Shown: piece after piece, positions 22,365 through 34,402 of the stretch
How the letters are laid out: each line of letters opens with the position of its first letter
Position numbering within the stretch: position 1 is the stretch's first letter
NCBI GenBank assembly: GCA_035048495.1
Contig: CM068545.1
Location: 23,904,741 to 23,968,740 of the forward strand
Direction of reading: 5' to 3'
Source: Euptelea pleiosperma
Lineage: Eukaryota; Streptophyta; Magnoliopsida; Ranunculales; Eupteleaceae
Length of the DNA stretch: 64,000 nucleotides
Position numbers and translations under genes: made by a program
Notes under the pieces: model-generated
What the model saw: the letters and a program-made list of their open reading frames with translations, nothing else
What the model was told of the DNA's origin: nothing
Databases searched by the model: none

Positions 22365-24830
22365 ATTTTTTTTGAACATTTAGCTGGGGTTAGGCAGACC
22401 CCTACCAAATATATTCAAACAAACTCGTTACATCCTAGTATAAATCTTACCTGACGCATCATGCCGAACTATGTCATCCAACTCATGAAAAGGAGGAAAG
22501 AAAACAATACAATTCATACCATGGCAATAGGTAGACAAAGCATCAACAACTATTAGTTTCTCTATACACATGATATATGGTAAACCAGCTGAACCTACAA
22601 TTCATGTCCTTGATTGATTTCAGAATCTTTGAGCAGTACCAAGGAGAAGCTTCCTTGTCCAAAATGCTTTTTACTGCTCTAAGTTAGTCACTTCCCACCT
22701 CTACCTTAGAATAGCCCGTGTTGATTAGAATAAGCATACCTTTCTCAATGGCCTGGAGCTCATGGAAGAGGACTGATCTAAGGGGAGTCCCTGCTGAGAA
22801 CGCACATAGGACTGTTCCATCACTATTTCTCATAATTCCTCCATAACCTGCTGAAAGTTGAGTCATAGTGCCATCTGTGTTTAATTTCACCATCCCTTGA
22901 ATAGGGGGCTTCCACTTAGTAATCTTCTTCTAAACTGAACCGGGATATTCCATTCCATAGCAATGTTCCTATTCCTCCTCGTATCGGTAACCGAGCCTTC
23001 CCACCCTGCAAGGATCTCTCTAAGATCTTTTATCTACTTATCTCCAACAGCTCTCTCATTCGAAGATATAAATCTAAATCTTTTGAAATTTCTTTCAATC
23101 CAAATGGCATAAATAGTGGTTGTTAGAGCCATTAGTAAAACTTGGTTGCTCAGGCCCGAACCTGCCATGTTATTGCAAATCCAGTCCCACTCATCCGTTG
23201 AGGAAAGTATAATTCTTCTGGAGCCACACTCCATCAACACACGGTTCCACAAGTATTTTGAGAAGCTGCAATCGAAGAAAGGGTGCTCTGTATTCTCCGT
23301 TGATCCTTGGCACTAGATGCACTCCGATACCTCTATTATTCTCATGCGAACCAACATATCTTGAGTAAGAAACGCACCTGAGCAAGCCAACCAGCTTATG
23401 AAATTGTGCTTCGGAATACAAGCATTGGTCCAAATAATCTTCGCCCATCTATTTTTTTTTCTTTCAAAACCTCTTCCTTCTTATAGCTTCATAAGCTGAT
23501 TGCATTGTAAACTTGCCTTGAGCATTCAATTTCCATACAATCAAATCTTTAGACAAATTAGTGTTTATCTCCGTTCTATGTATTTCTTCCCAAGAGGCCA
23601 AGGCCGAATTAGTGGTACTCCGGAGAGTCCACTTGTCTTGTTGAATGAAAGAGCTTACCTCCATTTCACCCATTCCCGATGATGCTCTTTGATCAGGGGG
23701 GACAATTTTGAATAACGGCCCTATGCCCAACCAAGGATCGTGCCAAAAGAGAGTATGTTCTCCTTTGTTGATACAGTGAGTGATGAGGTTAGCAGCTTCA
23801 TTTCTGGACTTAAGTATTTTCCTCCATGACCAAGAGCTGTCATGGGGGATAGACATCGACCAGAAACGCTTCTGCTTGATCATGTGAATTTTTAACCACT
23901 CCACCCATATCGAAGGCAAACTGAGAGCTATTCGGAAGACTTGGTTCATAATGGCAGCAGAATTCCATCGACTGAGGTCTTTGAGAGCAAGACCTCCTTC
24001 ATCTTTCGGCCAGCATAGTTTTTCCCACCTTGTTGGGTGGGTTCTCTTAATGAGCTCAGGGCCTTCCCACAGAAAGTTGCAGCATATTCTATTCATATCC
24101 GAGATGATCTTCTTCGGGAGAATGAAGGCTCTACTCCAATAGACTTGAATGCTTGCCAAGACAGATTTGATGAGATGGAGTCTCCCTGCATAGGATAAAA
24201 ATCTAGATTTCCAAGAGTAGATTTGGCCCTTCATTCTGTCAAGAAAGGGCTGGTAGTCTCTAGCTGAAACCTTAGACGATAGAAGAGGCAACCCAAGATA
24301 AGTAAGGGTAGAAGTCGCCCTTTGCATATTCATAAAACCCGCTACCAAGTTGCTTTCATCTTCCTGTAGACCTCTAATGATTATGTGACTTTTCTGGAGA
24401 TTTATTTGGAGACCGGCCAAAGCATAGAAATCCTCTAAAACTGACTTGATACTATTGGGAATCCGTCTTGCTAAACACCATGAGATCATCTGCAAAGGTG
24501 AGATGGGTAATGAGTGGGTTTTTGCATTTAGGGTGGGCTTTCATCCTTCCTTCCAAGTATTCTTTATGCATGAGTCTGCCAAACACTTCCATCTCCATCA
24601 CAAAAAGAAGTGGAGATATCAGGTCTCCTTGTCTCAGCCCCTCTTTTACCTTCAAAGTAGCCCACAAGACTGCCATTAACCATGATAGAGTACTTGGGAG
24701 ATGAGATGCATACATAGACCCACTCTATGAAAATGACCGGGAAACTGAGGCTCTTCAAAATGTCGACAATCATCTCCTATCTCACAAAGTCATAGGCTTT
24801 CTTAATAACTAGTTTCATGCTTTAAATCAT
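22365..24830 (-). pseudogene. 5'-truncated L1-like LINE with RNase H domain
   Basis: Read on the minus strand it starts inside the RT domain at KKAYDFVR (about 24.79 kb). It continues with VNGSLVGYFEGKRG, GLRQGDLISPLLFVMEMEV and the catalytic FADDLMVF. Then comes a long open stretch of 343 codons (23464-24495) covering the RT thumb and connection (LTYLGLPLLSSKVSARDY, EGPELIKRTHPTRWEKLCWPKDEGGLALKDL, FWHDPWLG). A zinc-binding domain follows (about 23034-23448), then RNase H with VKLNTDGT...GYGGIMRNSDGT (22684-22893). Frame changes occur at about 24.47, 23.45 and 23.25 kb, so it is inactive. A T-run at 22365-22373 marks the poly(A) end. Moderately young, judging by the long intact frame. Confidence 0.9.
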
Positions 24831-26965
24831 TTTTTTTTTAGAATCATTTAATTCACAATTTATTGATGAGAATGCACAGTGATGCCCTGGACGAATAAAG
24901 GGGTAAGAACCTGACCCTCAGAAGATAGCTTGGAGAGGTAGACCCATTTTTGTACCATGATTGATGAGAATGCATAGCATCATTCCTCGTACCATGAAAT
25001 ACTCTTGATTGGACTCATAGGGCATGGGGCGGATGTCATAACTGATGAGGAGGTGGCACACTATAGTGTCATGTGCACCTTGTTACGATGTCTATAGTTT
25101 ATTAGAATAATGATATACATACTTGTAGCATCATCTTTCCATCAACTACTTCAAGCTCCCTATATATACCCCTCATTAAGTTGAAGGGAACGACTTAATG
25201 ACAGTCAAACGGACGATTACCCTGTTTAGGCGATAGTCAGATTCACCTATCCACAGATCTTTGTAGTCCATGTGTTCGAGGCGGCCAGATTCACCTCTCC
25301 ATGGATTTTTTTAGTCCACGTTTTCGAGGCAGTCTACATCATTCGCAAGATCCATATTCTATTGCATTTGCCTTCTCCAACACTAATAAGTCTTGGATCC
25401 GGGTTAATATCAACTCCCTCCCATTTGCGAAAAACTCATTATTAAGTTTTAAGGTGACTGTCCATGCCCAAGCACCAATTATTGAAGTAGAAGGTTCTTT
25501 GATCATGCCAACTCCTTTGAGTGTAGACATATACCTTCTATTCGTTCATTTATTGAAGCAACCATCTCAGATTAGGAAGTTTCTAAGGTGACTGTCCATG
25601 CCCAAGCACCAATTATTGAAGTAGAAGTTTCTTTGATCATGCCAACTCCTTTGACTGTAGACACATACCTTCTATTTTTTCATTTATTGAAGCAACCATC
25701 TCAGATTAGGAAACTCGTGGAAATAACGAGGCTTGCCCATTGGACCAAAAGAGTAGCTTGAACTGTCTCCTCACTGTCAGATAGGTAAGTCATGGATGGG
25801 AATTGTCTCCAAATGGAATGGCTCAGAGATAAGGTGCCTCAAATAGGCCAAGCTAAGATGAGGATCATCCAAGAGTTCAACATTGTATAGAAGTAGAGTC
25901 CTGGATAATAGAGCTCTCGGATGGAAGCTCTTGGATTTGACTCATTTTTAAAGGCTGGGTCTCAAATAGGGGATCCCCAAATATGAGGACCTTGGATGGA
26001 GGGGACCTTGGAAAGCATCTTTTTTTATAATGTTTTAAGTTTATTTTCTAATGGGAGAGCTGCTTCCCAGTTACAAGTCCAGTTTTTTTTTTATAACCGG
26101 GTACAAGTCATCTCTCCCAGAGCTACTAGGGTTTTGATTATAATGCTTTGCCAAATTATTTTCTTATAAATTTCATTTTGCTCACCAGAATCCTGGATTC
26201 AATTTCTTAAAGTTGACCTGTATGGGGCAGCCAGCTACTACCCGTTCTTGAATTGTATCTTCCTGAATAATAACATTAATTAGTCCGAGGAAAAAAAAAA
26301 GGAAAAAACTAGATGTATTATTTTGGACTAGCCCACACTGGTGAACTCCAAAGAAACTTGGTTTTGCACTATTTGGGCTAAAATTGCAGGTGCAACATTA
26401 AGATTGTTTCTTTTTTTAGTTTATATATAACCCTAAGATTTTAAGTTGTCGTAAATAGAATTCCCTGTGAAACCAAATGAGAAATTTCCGCATACATATT
26501 ACATTCTTGGTTGAGAAAAAATGCATAATGTAATCAGCAAATAGTGCACAATATTTAGACAAATCATTCATGAAATCCACTTTCATTATAGGAGAAAGGC
26601 CTTAAGAACTTCAAAATATTCCATAGTACGAGGGAGGTGAACATGTTAACTAAGCTTGAATGTGAATATAGTCAGCAATACAGTAAAAAAAAACAACTCA
26701 AAAGTGTTCTTCAGCATATCTCCACAAGTTCAGATGCCATCAGAATCATGTAGAGGAGAATCTAATGTCACTATTACGAAATGCAATGATGTTTTAGTTT
26801 ATCCTCAGTATTTGTACCATTAGATCTAAAAGCAATTTTATGTGTCCAGTAGAATCCCTATGGTTGCTAAATTACTAAGAGATTAGATATATCCACACAC
26901 CATCATGAGGGTGGTTCTGCATATAACAAATTAACCGTGAGGTTTACCGTTCTTACATACAAACT
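24831..26965. other. intergenic DNA, no gene recognised
   Basis: AT-rich sequence with a 134-bp tandem duplication (25451-25718) and no convincing coding region. TATATATACCCC near 25160 could be a promoter, but nothing downstream supports it. Short frames here (for example 25301-25591) run through the duplicated DNA and show no family motifs. Confidence 0.35.
25451..25718. repeat. 134-bp tandem duplication
   Basis: AAGGTGACTGTCCATGCCCA begins at 25451 and again at 25585. Each unit runs through CTTTGATCATGCCAACTCC and ends at AACCATCTCAGATTAGGAA. Only a handful of mismatches separate the copies. Confidence 0.9.
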
Positions 26966-26969
26966 GGAG

Positions 26970-27475
26970 GAACTTTGAAATAGATTCAAAACAAAGATGA
27001 AGCAAGAGCATGCCAACTAAATTTGAACGAGGATATTATCAACGGCAAGAGAGAAAAAAGAACAGTTCATTGTGTTCTTTTTACTACTGATATAAAACTT
27101 GCGATCTTACTAGGCATCTGCAGAATCTTAACTCTTGAAATCCTGTACCTTCTGTGAAACATATATATTACTAGGCCTCTGCAGAATCTAACTCTTGAAA
27201 TTCTTTTACCTTCTGTGAAGCATATACATTACTAGGCCTTTGCAAAATATTGTAACATGTCTCCACCAGTTAACGTTCCCATATTGTTATTCTGGCATGA
27301 AATTATATTTTAGGTAAGAGCGCTTTTTACGGAGCAACTTATTTCATTTATGGTTCTCCACATTCTTTTTCTGATGCCTGGATCAGAAACAACGAACCAG
27401 AACAACGAACTTATCTAATTAAAGTTTCACCGGCTCCACTCCTTCGCATTGCCTGAAAACCCAGACGCAAGAGTT
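26970..27475. repeat. dispersed repeat, copy 1 (second copy at 41225-41655)
   Basis: It shares long similarity with 41225-41655, including AATTTGAACGAGGATAT, TACCTTCTGTGAA, CAAAATATT, AACGTTCCCAT and CTGAAAACCCAGAC in the same order. An internal 66-bp-scale duplication (ACTAGGC.TCTGCAGAATCT) occurs only here. Origin unknown; a truncated retroelement tail is possible. Confidence 0.65.
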
Positions 27476-28995
27476 GTTTTGAGATGACCTAAGAAGCAAC
27501 GGCAAGCTTAGAATGTTGCTCTCCTTTATTTCGTGATCAATTACGATTGCCAACAATATTAACTCCACCCTTCTGGAGAGGTCGCATCAACCCTTTTTCC
27601 ACAAATGCATTTCAATTCTCTTCTCTGGGAGCATCTGGTATTCGAGCTCTGAGTCAACATTGACACAAGAGGAGGTGAGCGTCAGCAACCTCGTAAGTAA
27701 ACAAGCACCAATGCCTACTATCCAGAAAACTCCAATTACATGTGAAAATGAAGACTTGCTAAGTTGTGTAAGAGTCTAAGATGGAACTTTCTAAATTGCA
27801 TACTGAGCAAAAACTTACAGAAACGACCTTTCAAGTGTGAAGAAAGATGGAGTCTAATAACGTATCAAATATTGCCACTGCTTGAACGATTGGGAGACAG
27901 TGTAGGGTCTGTTCGAATGATGGATATCAAGTCCTCCATTTGCTCTACTTTGATGATGGAACCTCGATTTTCCTAACATGAATTTCATCGTTCGTGTGTG
28001 CGCTTGAGATCTGGACTGCACACCTGAGGTGTTGTATGTGGTATTGGTGTCTCGAATTCTATTTATGTATTGCCATGCGGACGGAGACCGCTAGAAGACG
28101 TGGGTCGAGGTCCACGCTGAGCTCACTGGGGGGTGCGGAATTCCTTGTTGATTTGGGACTAGGGTTTTGGACTCATATATAAGCCATCGTTTTAGGCCTT
28201 CCTTGTACCTTTCAATTCGCATAGTGAAAAAGCTCTCGATTGCCGTCGCCTGTGGATGTAGCCCATAGTGGTGACCCACATAAAAGCTTGTGTTCTTGTG
28301 CTGTTATTGTTTTTCCGTTTGTTTTCTTCCATCATGAGTGGCAGGTGCCTCAAGAGTGGTGTATGCATTAGATGTGCGGATTGGATTCCCAGAATTGAGT
28401 GTTCGTGGTGCACCTAGATACCGGTAACACTTTCCCTAATTCATAAAAGGGCTCGTGGACGTTACAATTTGATCAATCACACGGGGGAGAAATTCTAGAC
28501 ACAAGAAATGGAGATTGATTATGCTGAGCCACAACGTCCGATAGACATGCTGTTTGATACTAGCAACATTAGCAGTTTTCAGACCCATGACCCTGTAGCA
28601 CCCGTTAGTAACCTCATGCGAGTAGAAACTTATGTCTTCCTCCGCCTTTGTCTGGAGAGACCTGGTAGAGGAGCTGGAGAGCGATGGTGATGATGAATTA
28701 GATGACGACTTGAATGCAACCAATAATGAGTCCAACCTCAACATCGTTATTGAGCCAGAGGTAAACCGAAGAGCTCGGGTTCCATGGTGCAGCAGATGAT
28801 TGCCAAGCTACTGCTTGAGTCTATCTGCTATTCAACGAGTGAAAATTGCATCAAGTGTGGAAACCTGTTGACAGTCTCCAAGTCACAGACCTTGGATCCA
28901 AATTCTTCATAATATCATTCTCGGACGACAGTGTGGATGATTGTGACTAACAAAGACCTTACATGAGGGCCCAGGGACAATATTACAGACCAAAC
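27476..28995. other. intergenic DNA, no gene recognised
   Basis: Short frames on both strands (for example 28436-28744) lack family features. No repeat ends or RNA genes were seen. Confidence 0.3.
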
Positions 28996-29007
28996 GAAGA
29001 ATTCTTA

Positions 29008-29416
29008 CACCCAACCTAGTGGCTCAAATGGCTGGTGTGTACCCTTATGTTGTAAGAGGTCGTGGGTTCAAGCCCACAGGGCAAGTTTTTCTGTGCGCTG
29101 TGGAGTCGATATCACCTCATCTTGGGTATTATGGTCCGAAGTTTTGGGCGATTCGGATCAGGATTGAGAGGCATCGTCCATTTCATTTCTAGATCGTCTC
29201 GCCCGAGATGCACTGTTCCATGAAGAAACCCAACATTGTTTCAAGCAAGACGGTCCAAGACAGTTTTGGATTGGACTGATCTGGATCAGCATTGGCGACA
29301 TCCCGAGATTTTGAACCGTGTTGGATATAGCTCAGTGTTTTGTGTTATGGGGCGCCCCTGACATCCGCTCCTGTGGTCTAACCTCAACCGTGTTGCCTAT
29401 AAAGAAAAAACAGAAA
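29008..29416 (+). mobile_element. tRNA-derived SINE with 12-bp target duplication
   Basis: A perfect 12-bp duplication GAAGAATTCTTA flanks the element (28996-29007 and 29417-29428). Near the left end are pol III promoter boxes: TGGCTCAAATGG (box A, from 29020) and GGTTCAAGCCC (box B, from 29065), 45 bp apart as in a tRNA. The right end is A-rich (AAAGAAAAAACAGAAA). At 409 bp it is long for a plant SINE. Its body contains words such as CGTCTCGCCCGAGATGCACT that recur in altered form near 42.8 kb. Confidence 0.85.
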
Positions 29417-29429
29417 GAAGAATTCTTAT

Positions 29430-29646
29430 ATGGGGTGTTTTTGTTTTTTCGTTTGCTCAAAATTATCAGTCAAAGCAGGGGGAGATGAGACCCGACGGGC
29501 TGAACCCGTATTTCAACTCCAGTGCACCCGCCCACTGCACTCTGGAGGAACCTCCTGTGTAGATTGAACCCGCAATGTCTCAAAAGGAGATGGTTGAAAA
29601 GAGACTTATCTAGAAGATCTCATAAGCCAAAAATCCACCTAGTTAG
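29430..29646. other. short unannotated intergenic stretch
   Basis: Nothing recognisable between the SINE and the next repeat. Confidence 0.3.
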
Positions 29647-29990
29647 TAGGGGTGTCAATTTATACCCGATTGATAGGAACTGCTCCCGATTATCCTAGTT
29701 CTAGGACTAGCTATTTCAGAAGTGAACCCAGAAATACCCGAAAGGTATCCGGGCCTCTTAGAGCACCCGACTAGTAAAACAAAACACATGCCACACCTTC
29801 CACACGTACCAGGTGTACTGGGATAAATCCCAGGGGGTGGCCCCAAGGAGAGATTCGAACTCAGGACCCTCTGCTTGAGACGTGGTCCTGGCCAACTGCG
29901 CCCAACCCTTGGGGTTTAATAAGTTGGTTTTTTATTATTATTCGGACCAAATCGGAACCAATAGGACCGAAAATAGACATATATAGTATT
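29647..29990. mobile_element. hAT-like MITE fragment holding a SINE
   Basis: The left end TAGGGGTGTCAATTTATACC is typical of a large group of plant hAT MITEs. Remnants of the same element (CGGACCAAATCGGAACC) reappear after the SINE at 29745-29913. The right terminus was not found, so the element is incomplete. Confidence 0.45.
29745..29913 (-). mobile_element. tRNA-derived SINE, Au-like head (copy 1)
   Basis: On the minus strand it begins AACCCCAAGGGTTGGGCGCA. Then come a box A-like GGGCGCAGTTGGCCAGG and a box B-like GAGTTCGAATCTC. The first 14 bases match the known start of the plant Au SINE family; the rest does not, so it may be a relative. The body ends at GAGGCCCGGATACC. A second copy is at 41890-42690. 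Confidence 0.65.
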
Positions 29991-30282
29991 GTTAAAGTTA
30001 TCAAGGTTTTTCGAAAATTGAGAATGAAATTTGAAGAAAGAGGATGTCATTCTCACTCTTGAGGAGGGCTATAGGAGAACCAATTTGAGGGTGAATATTA
30101 AAGGCTGGCTAAGATGGAGGAGGTTGATTGAAAGTAGAAATCTAGAGTCAAGTGGTCAAAGGAGGGGGATAACAATACAAAGTATTTTTCATTATATAGT
30201 TAATACTCATAAAAGGACTAAGTATATGCCTTCAAGTAGATGGGAATTGTTTATCTGACGAGGCCTCCGTCAAAGTCGGGGA

Positions 30283-31712
30283 TGTTGAGTTTTACTCTAA
30301 ACTCTAACTAACAATGGGCATAAGAATAGCCTCGATTCGATACTGGAGTTCAAAATTATAGTGATTAACTCAAAATTGTACGAAAAAATCTAGAAACTTT
30401 AACACATAACCATGCAAATCCGAAATTTTCAAAAACATCCATAACCCCGAGATTAAACTTAATCATTATCCATATTCTCAAAACTAATAAAATCAATGTA
30501 TTACATGATTCTAGAAATGTAAGACATAAAGCAGTAAATCATCGAAACTCCTCCAATCTCTGCTATGCCGAATTTGAAATGGTGATAGGGGGGTAAGCTA
30601 CAATGCTCAGTATGGATACATCATCCGCCCATGTGGACTAAGGGGAAGAAACAACAAAACATGCTTTAAAAATGTAATTAAAAAAACTACATATCAAAAA
30701 CACAGTAATAATACAATTGAAACATCAACCAATGCAGCGTGCCAAACACTCGAATGGCCACCAATTCTCAAATTATCAACTCGATAAGATGTATAGAACA
30801 CTCTTGGGTACCTATCCATTCTCAGTTTTCCAACTTGATGGGATGTACCAAATACTCGTTCCACCACAAGGATCCAATGAGGTTTGGGGCCTTTCACTCT
30901 AGGGAACCAAGTCCTTACTTTGTGAACGCCTATGCATTCTCAATTTTTCATACGATTTTCATCATCTCTTGCTCACCCATGAATTAATATCCCATGGTAA
31001 AACATAAAAATTTAACCACATCAAACCTCATATCGAACTACATAGGTAAAAAATAAGAACATGCATACATAGATTCGATTACAAACACTTATAAGTAAGG
31101 CATGCTATTCAAAATATTTTTTCATGTATGGAAGAACATTAAAACATGCTATTTCCAATAATAAAATATGCATGATTTAAGCATGTACTAAATCTAAGAT
31201 TTAAACAAAATATGGGACATGATTTAAAAAAAATATGAAAAATACTATGTACACATAAGAAGGTGAAAACCCTAGTTTTAATATTCAAATAAGTTTCCTT
31301 TTTCCAACTCAAGCTCTCCTAGATGTATAGGTGTTAATTAATTTTTAAGTTCACCATTTTATATTACAAACTAAGAGAATATCTCTAATTAAAGCCTAAT
31401 AAATGTTTAATTTATTCTTCAATGAATTATCAACTTACTCGTGTAAGGTGAATTTACCAAACTACCCAACCATTATGAAATCACCAAAATATCCTTCTAT
31501 GGTGAAATTACTAAAATAATTTATGAAGTTACTAAGTAATTCTTACCAATTATCATTAAAGTACATGAGAAGGTAAAACTATTATGCTTACCCCTAAGGT
31601 TGTAAAATTATCAAACTGCCTTTTAAAGAGAAAAAAGAATTTAGGTGTTACAAGCATGAGCCTAAACTAAGATGCATACCAATCCGAGTCTAGAAATATC
31701 TGGGGTATTACA
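30283..31712 (-). mobile_element. possible solo LTR (gypsy Del/Tekay-like)
   Basis: Read on the minus strand it starts TGTAATACCCCAGATATTTC, similar to the TGTAACACCCC start common to Del/Tekay LTRs. It ends near TCAACA (30283-30288). A second TGTAACACC start lies at about 31652. The body is AT-rich and non-coding. No matching target duplication was found, so the limits are uncertain. Confidence 0.3.
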
Positions 31713-32036
31713 ATGGGTCAACTGGTTGACCCAACCAATTGAACCAGATTGACCCGAAGCTACTGCCTAAGCCGGGTTTAAAAACATTGAATAGACATCA
31801 CTTACTTTCTATTTTGGTATTTAGTTAATTTTCATATCTAAACCAAATTTAGTTTTTTAATAAATCCTAGTTTAAGTGTGGGCCACACATAAGAATATTA
31901 CCGGAAGAACCATAATCGGAGAAAACCTCACCCTAAAAGATACTTAAATCCTCGCCTCAAAAATCGAATGTAGTCGAGACTGGATCGAAACCGTACAAAT
32001 GAGCCATTGCTTATTGTGGATGGCTTAGAAACGTGC

Positions 32037-32250
32037 CAACACTTTTGGACCACTCGCCGTACAGATGTTCACCCACAGAAGGTGGATTACACACCAAAAT
32101 CAGTATGATTGGTGATTTTTAGGCGTGTATTTTAAAAATGCTCAAATCCCACGGCTAAAAAATCAACCAATGAAAAATGTTCAAATCCAATGGTAGAAAT
32201 CACCAATCAGGCCGATTGATTTAAGTGTGCCAAACATCCATGTGGTTAGT
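32037..32250. mobile_element. G-box foldback MITE, diverged copy 2
   Basis: Left-arm words (GGACCACTCGCCGTACAGATG, AAAATCAGTATGATTGGTGA) mirror right-arm words (AATCACCAATCAGGCCGATT, CCAAACATCCATGTGGTTAG). Arms are shortened and the CACGTG edge is lost. Confidence 0.55.
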
Positions 32251-32474
32251 CGGGCTTGAATACTGTATCATCTATACATTAATTTGAAAGAAGGCATAGA
32301 TGATGACGATGATATCAACTCCTCTTAGCTATGTTGGCTGGGATTTTTTGATGAGTTAGAAGGATTGGAAGAAATTGAATTTTTCCAGGTTGGTAATTGT
32401 TATTAGAGGTGATGGTTTGTATCTCCCCATCCACCAATCTATATATTGTAGATATCCTAAGCAAAGATCAAACT

Positions 32475-32726
32475 GCACTCGCACGTCAAACAGTGATCCG
32501 TGCAACTTATCTATCAAGCGACACCCGCACATCAAACAGTGACTCGTGCAACTTATCTATCAGACGACACATGCACGTCAAACAGTGACCTGTGCAACTT
32601 ATCTACTAGACAACACCCGTACGTCAGACAGTGACTCGAGCAACTTATCTATCAGACGACGCCCGTACGTCAGACGGTGACCCGTGCAGCTTATGTATCA
32701 GATGGCATCCGCACATCAGGCGGTGT
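32475..32726. repeat. 46-bp minisatellite, about 5.4 units
   Basis: Units starting CACGTCAAACAGTGAYCCG recur at 32482, 32528, 32574, 32620, 32666 and 32712, exactly 46 bp apart. Each contains GTGCAACTTATCTATCAGACG or a variant. Units differ by several substitutions but no length change. The first and last units are partial. Confidence 0.93.
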
Positions 32727-32939
32727 TGTACACCGATGTCTTTCACTCACAAAGTACCAATTTAGTACTTGCATATGACGCTAAGATAGCAAAGGTCATG
32801 TGCCCACCAATAAGAATTCTATTTTTTGTCACACTAGCTAGTGTCACGCACTAGCATGAGGGTCAAAGATAAATCGTAGGATTGGCAGGGCAAGGGCATG
32901 AGAGGTCGATTAAAGACAATCTTATTCACCTTAGTGGAT

Positions 32940-33120
32940 GATTTTTGATGAGGATGATCTTCTCGTTGCAATTAGCCCTTTCTAAAACTTCTAACCCCAT
33001 CAAATGTGGACTAAAACCAATAAAAATCCACACAAGATTTTCAGCATATAATCCACTTTTCATAAGGTTGCAAATGTTGGAATGGACTCAATTTTGGTGA
33101 GAATGATCTCCATGGTGAAG
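32940..33120. repeat. dispersed repeat with GATGATCTCCTCACC motif (three partial copies)
   Basis: Words TGAGGATGATCTTCTCG, AAAACTTCTAACCCCATCAAAT and GGAATGGACTCAATTTTGGTGAGAATGATCTCC recur in similar order at 33575-33735 and 34655-34905. The 34.7-kb copy sits inside an intact hAT element. Family unassigned. Confidence 0.5.
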
Positions 33121-33322
33121 AGGTCATGATCACAAAAAATAGGCCTTAACTCATCTCCATGTGGACCCACGTGTGTCATTTTATGAACCACAAAAGAATG
33201 ATTCATTTTATGCCAACCCTATATGTAGATACACGAGCAAAGTACGATTTAGCCCCAACAAAAAATTCATTGAGGGAAAAGTGATAAGAAATTGTTTGTA
33301 AAATGTTAAAAAATTTGTAATT

Positions 33323-33482
33323 TCTATATAACAAATCAGCTCAGTTGTATCCCCCTCTTATAGGCTTCATATATAGATGGCTGAGATCTTATCCGCAATT
33401 GGATGGTGGATTTGAGCCACTCACTACCCCGATTTGGGCAAATGCTTTGTCGGGAGTGCCGTGGGCACAAGCCACCCACTAG
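33323..33482 (+). mobile_element. mini-Helitron, 160 bp (copy 1)
   Basis: It begins TCTATATAACAAATCAGCTC. It ends with a GTGCC-GTG-GGCAC hairpin (33456-33468), ten bases, then CTAG, with T following: the Helitron 3' signature. A second copy in the opposite orientation is at 52112-52268. The two share sequence from the 5' TC to CTAG and not outside, which defines both ends. No coding capacity. The base before the 5' TC is T here rather than the usual A. Confidence 0.75.
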
Positions 33483-33507
33483 TTTATCTACAATACACAA
33501 AAGAAAC

Positions 33508-33735
33508 ATCCAACAGCTCAGTTAGTCAGGTCTTAGGAAGGTTCAAGTCCCGATCTGAAATTTCTTACCCATCAAATGTGGTTTTCAAGTAAACGGTAAA
33601 ACTAGACTGTCCATAATTCTTCAACTTCTAAACCAGTCTACAAATATCGGAATGATTTGAATTTTTGAGGTTGATCACCTCACAAGAGACCATCCTCGCA
33701 GAAAATCATCCCATTCCAAAACTTCAAACTTATAT
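33508..33735. repeat. SINE-like fragment and dispersed repeat copy
   Basis: CATCCAACAGCTCAGTTAGTCAGG followed closely by GGTTCAAGTCCC resembles the SINE at 46867-47035 with the spacing between the boxes shortened. The rest (33575-33735) is a copy of the repeat at 32940 and 34655. Confidence 0.4.
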
Positions 33736-34402
33736 ATTGGCCCGCGCCAATTTTTTGTTGTCCCCTGATCCTGAACCCTATATATATACACAAAATCTTA
33801 ACTTTAAAACAACACTAATTTCCTCAAAAAAAAAATAAAAACCCAAGATTCTAGGCGAAAAATATGATGGTACAAGCAATTTGTTTTCACATGCAAGCCA
33901 TATTCTACACAAGCAATGCACAGTAGAAGCCTGTACAATTAGGAGTTTCTTACACATGCCATGTGTTCTCTACCTATGGTGTACATGTTGTATACATACT
34001 GAAAAATTTAGTTTGCAGGGTGCATAAAAACACATCATGTGGCTTTACTTCAGGCCCTATGACCCTTGAATGATTCACCCACCCCTTGATGGACCTACAC
34101 ACCAACAATTAATCTGATCGGTGATTTCTAGCTGTTGGATTCAAGTGTTTTTCATGGAGAAATTTCTAGCCATTGGGGATTTTAGCTTTTTTTGTGGTTA
34201 CTCGGATTGAATGGCTAGAAATCAATGTTCTTTCGAGATTGTTTAATTTGGTGTGAATCATGAGAACTATCCGACAGTCTAAGGACCATGGTTACCTAGC
34301 TAGGGATGCTACCATCAGCATACTCTTATTCAAATGGTACATACTCATGCCAGTAGAAATCTTTTTTTGTCACCGATGAATAGCAACAAACTCAAATGCT
34401 AA
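33736..34402. mobile_element. intergenic DNA with a diverged foldback MITE (34060-34290)
   Basis: From about 34060 the words CCTTGATGGACCTACACACC, GGTGATTTCTAGCTGTTGGATT, GATTGAATGGCTAGAAATCA and TGGTGTGAATC are a worn copy of the G-box foldback family. The remainder shows nothing. Confidence 0.45.

Noticed and set aside
25301..25591. A 96-codon frame near 25.4 kb
   Set aside because: It runs into a 134-bp tandem duplication and has no motif.
29020..29075. A possible tRNA gene from box A and box B words
   Set aside because: The segment lies within a SINE with target duplication and A-rich tail, and no complete cloverleaf is evident.
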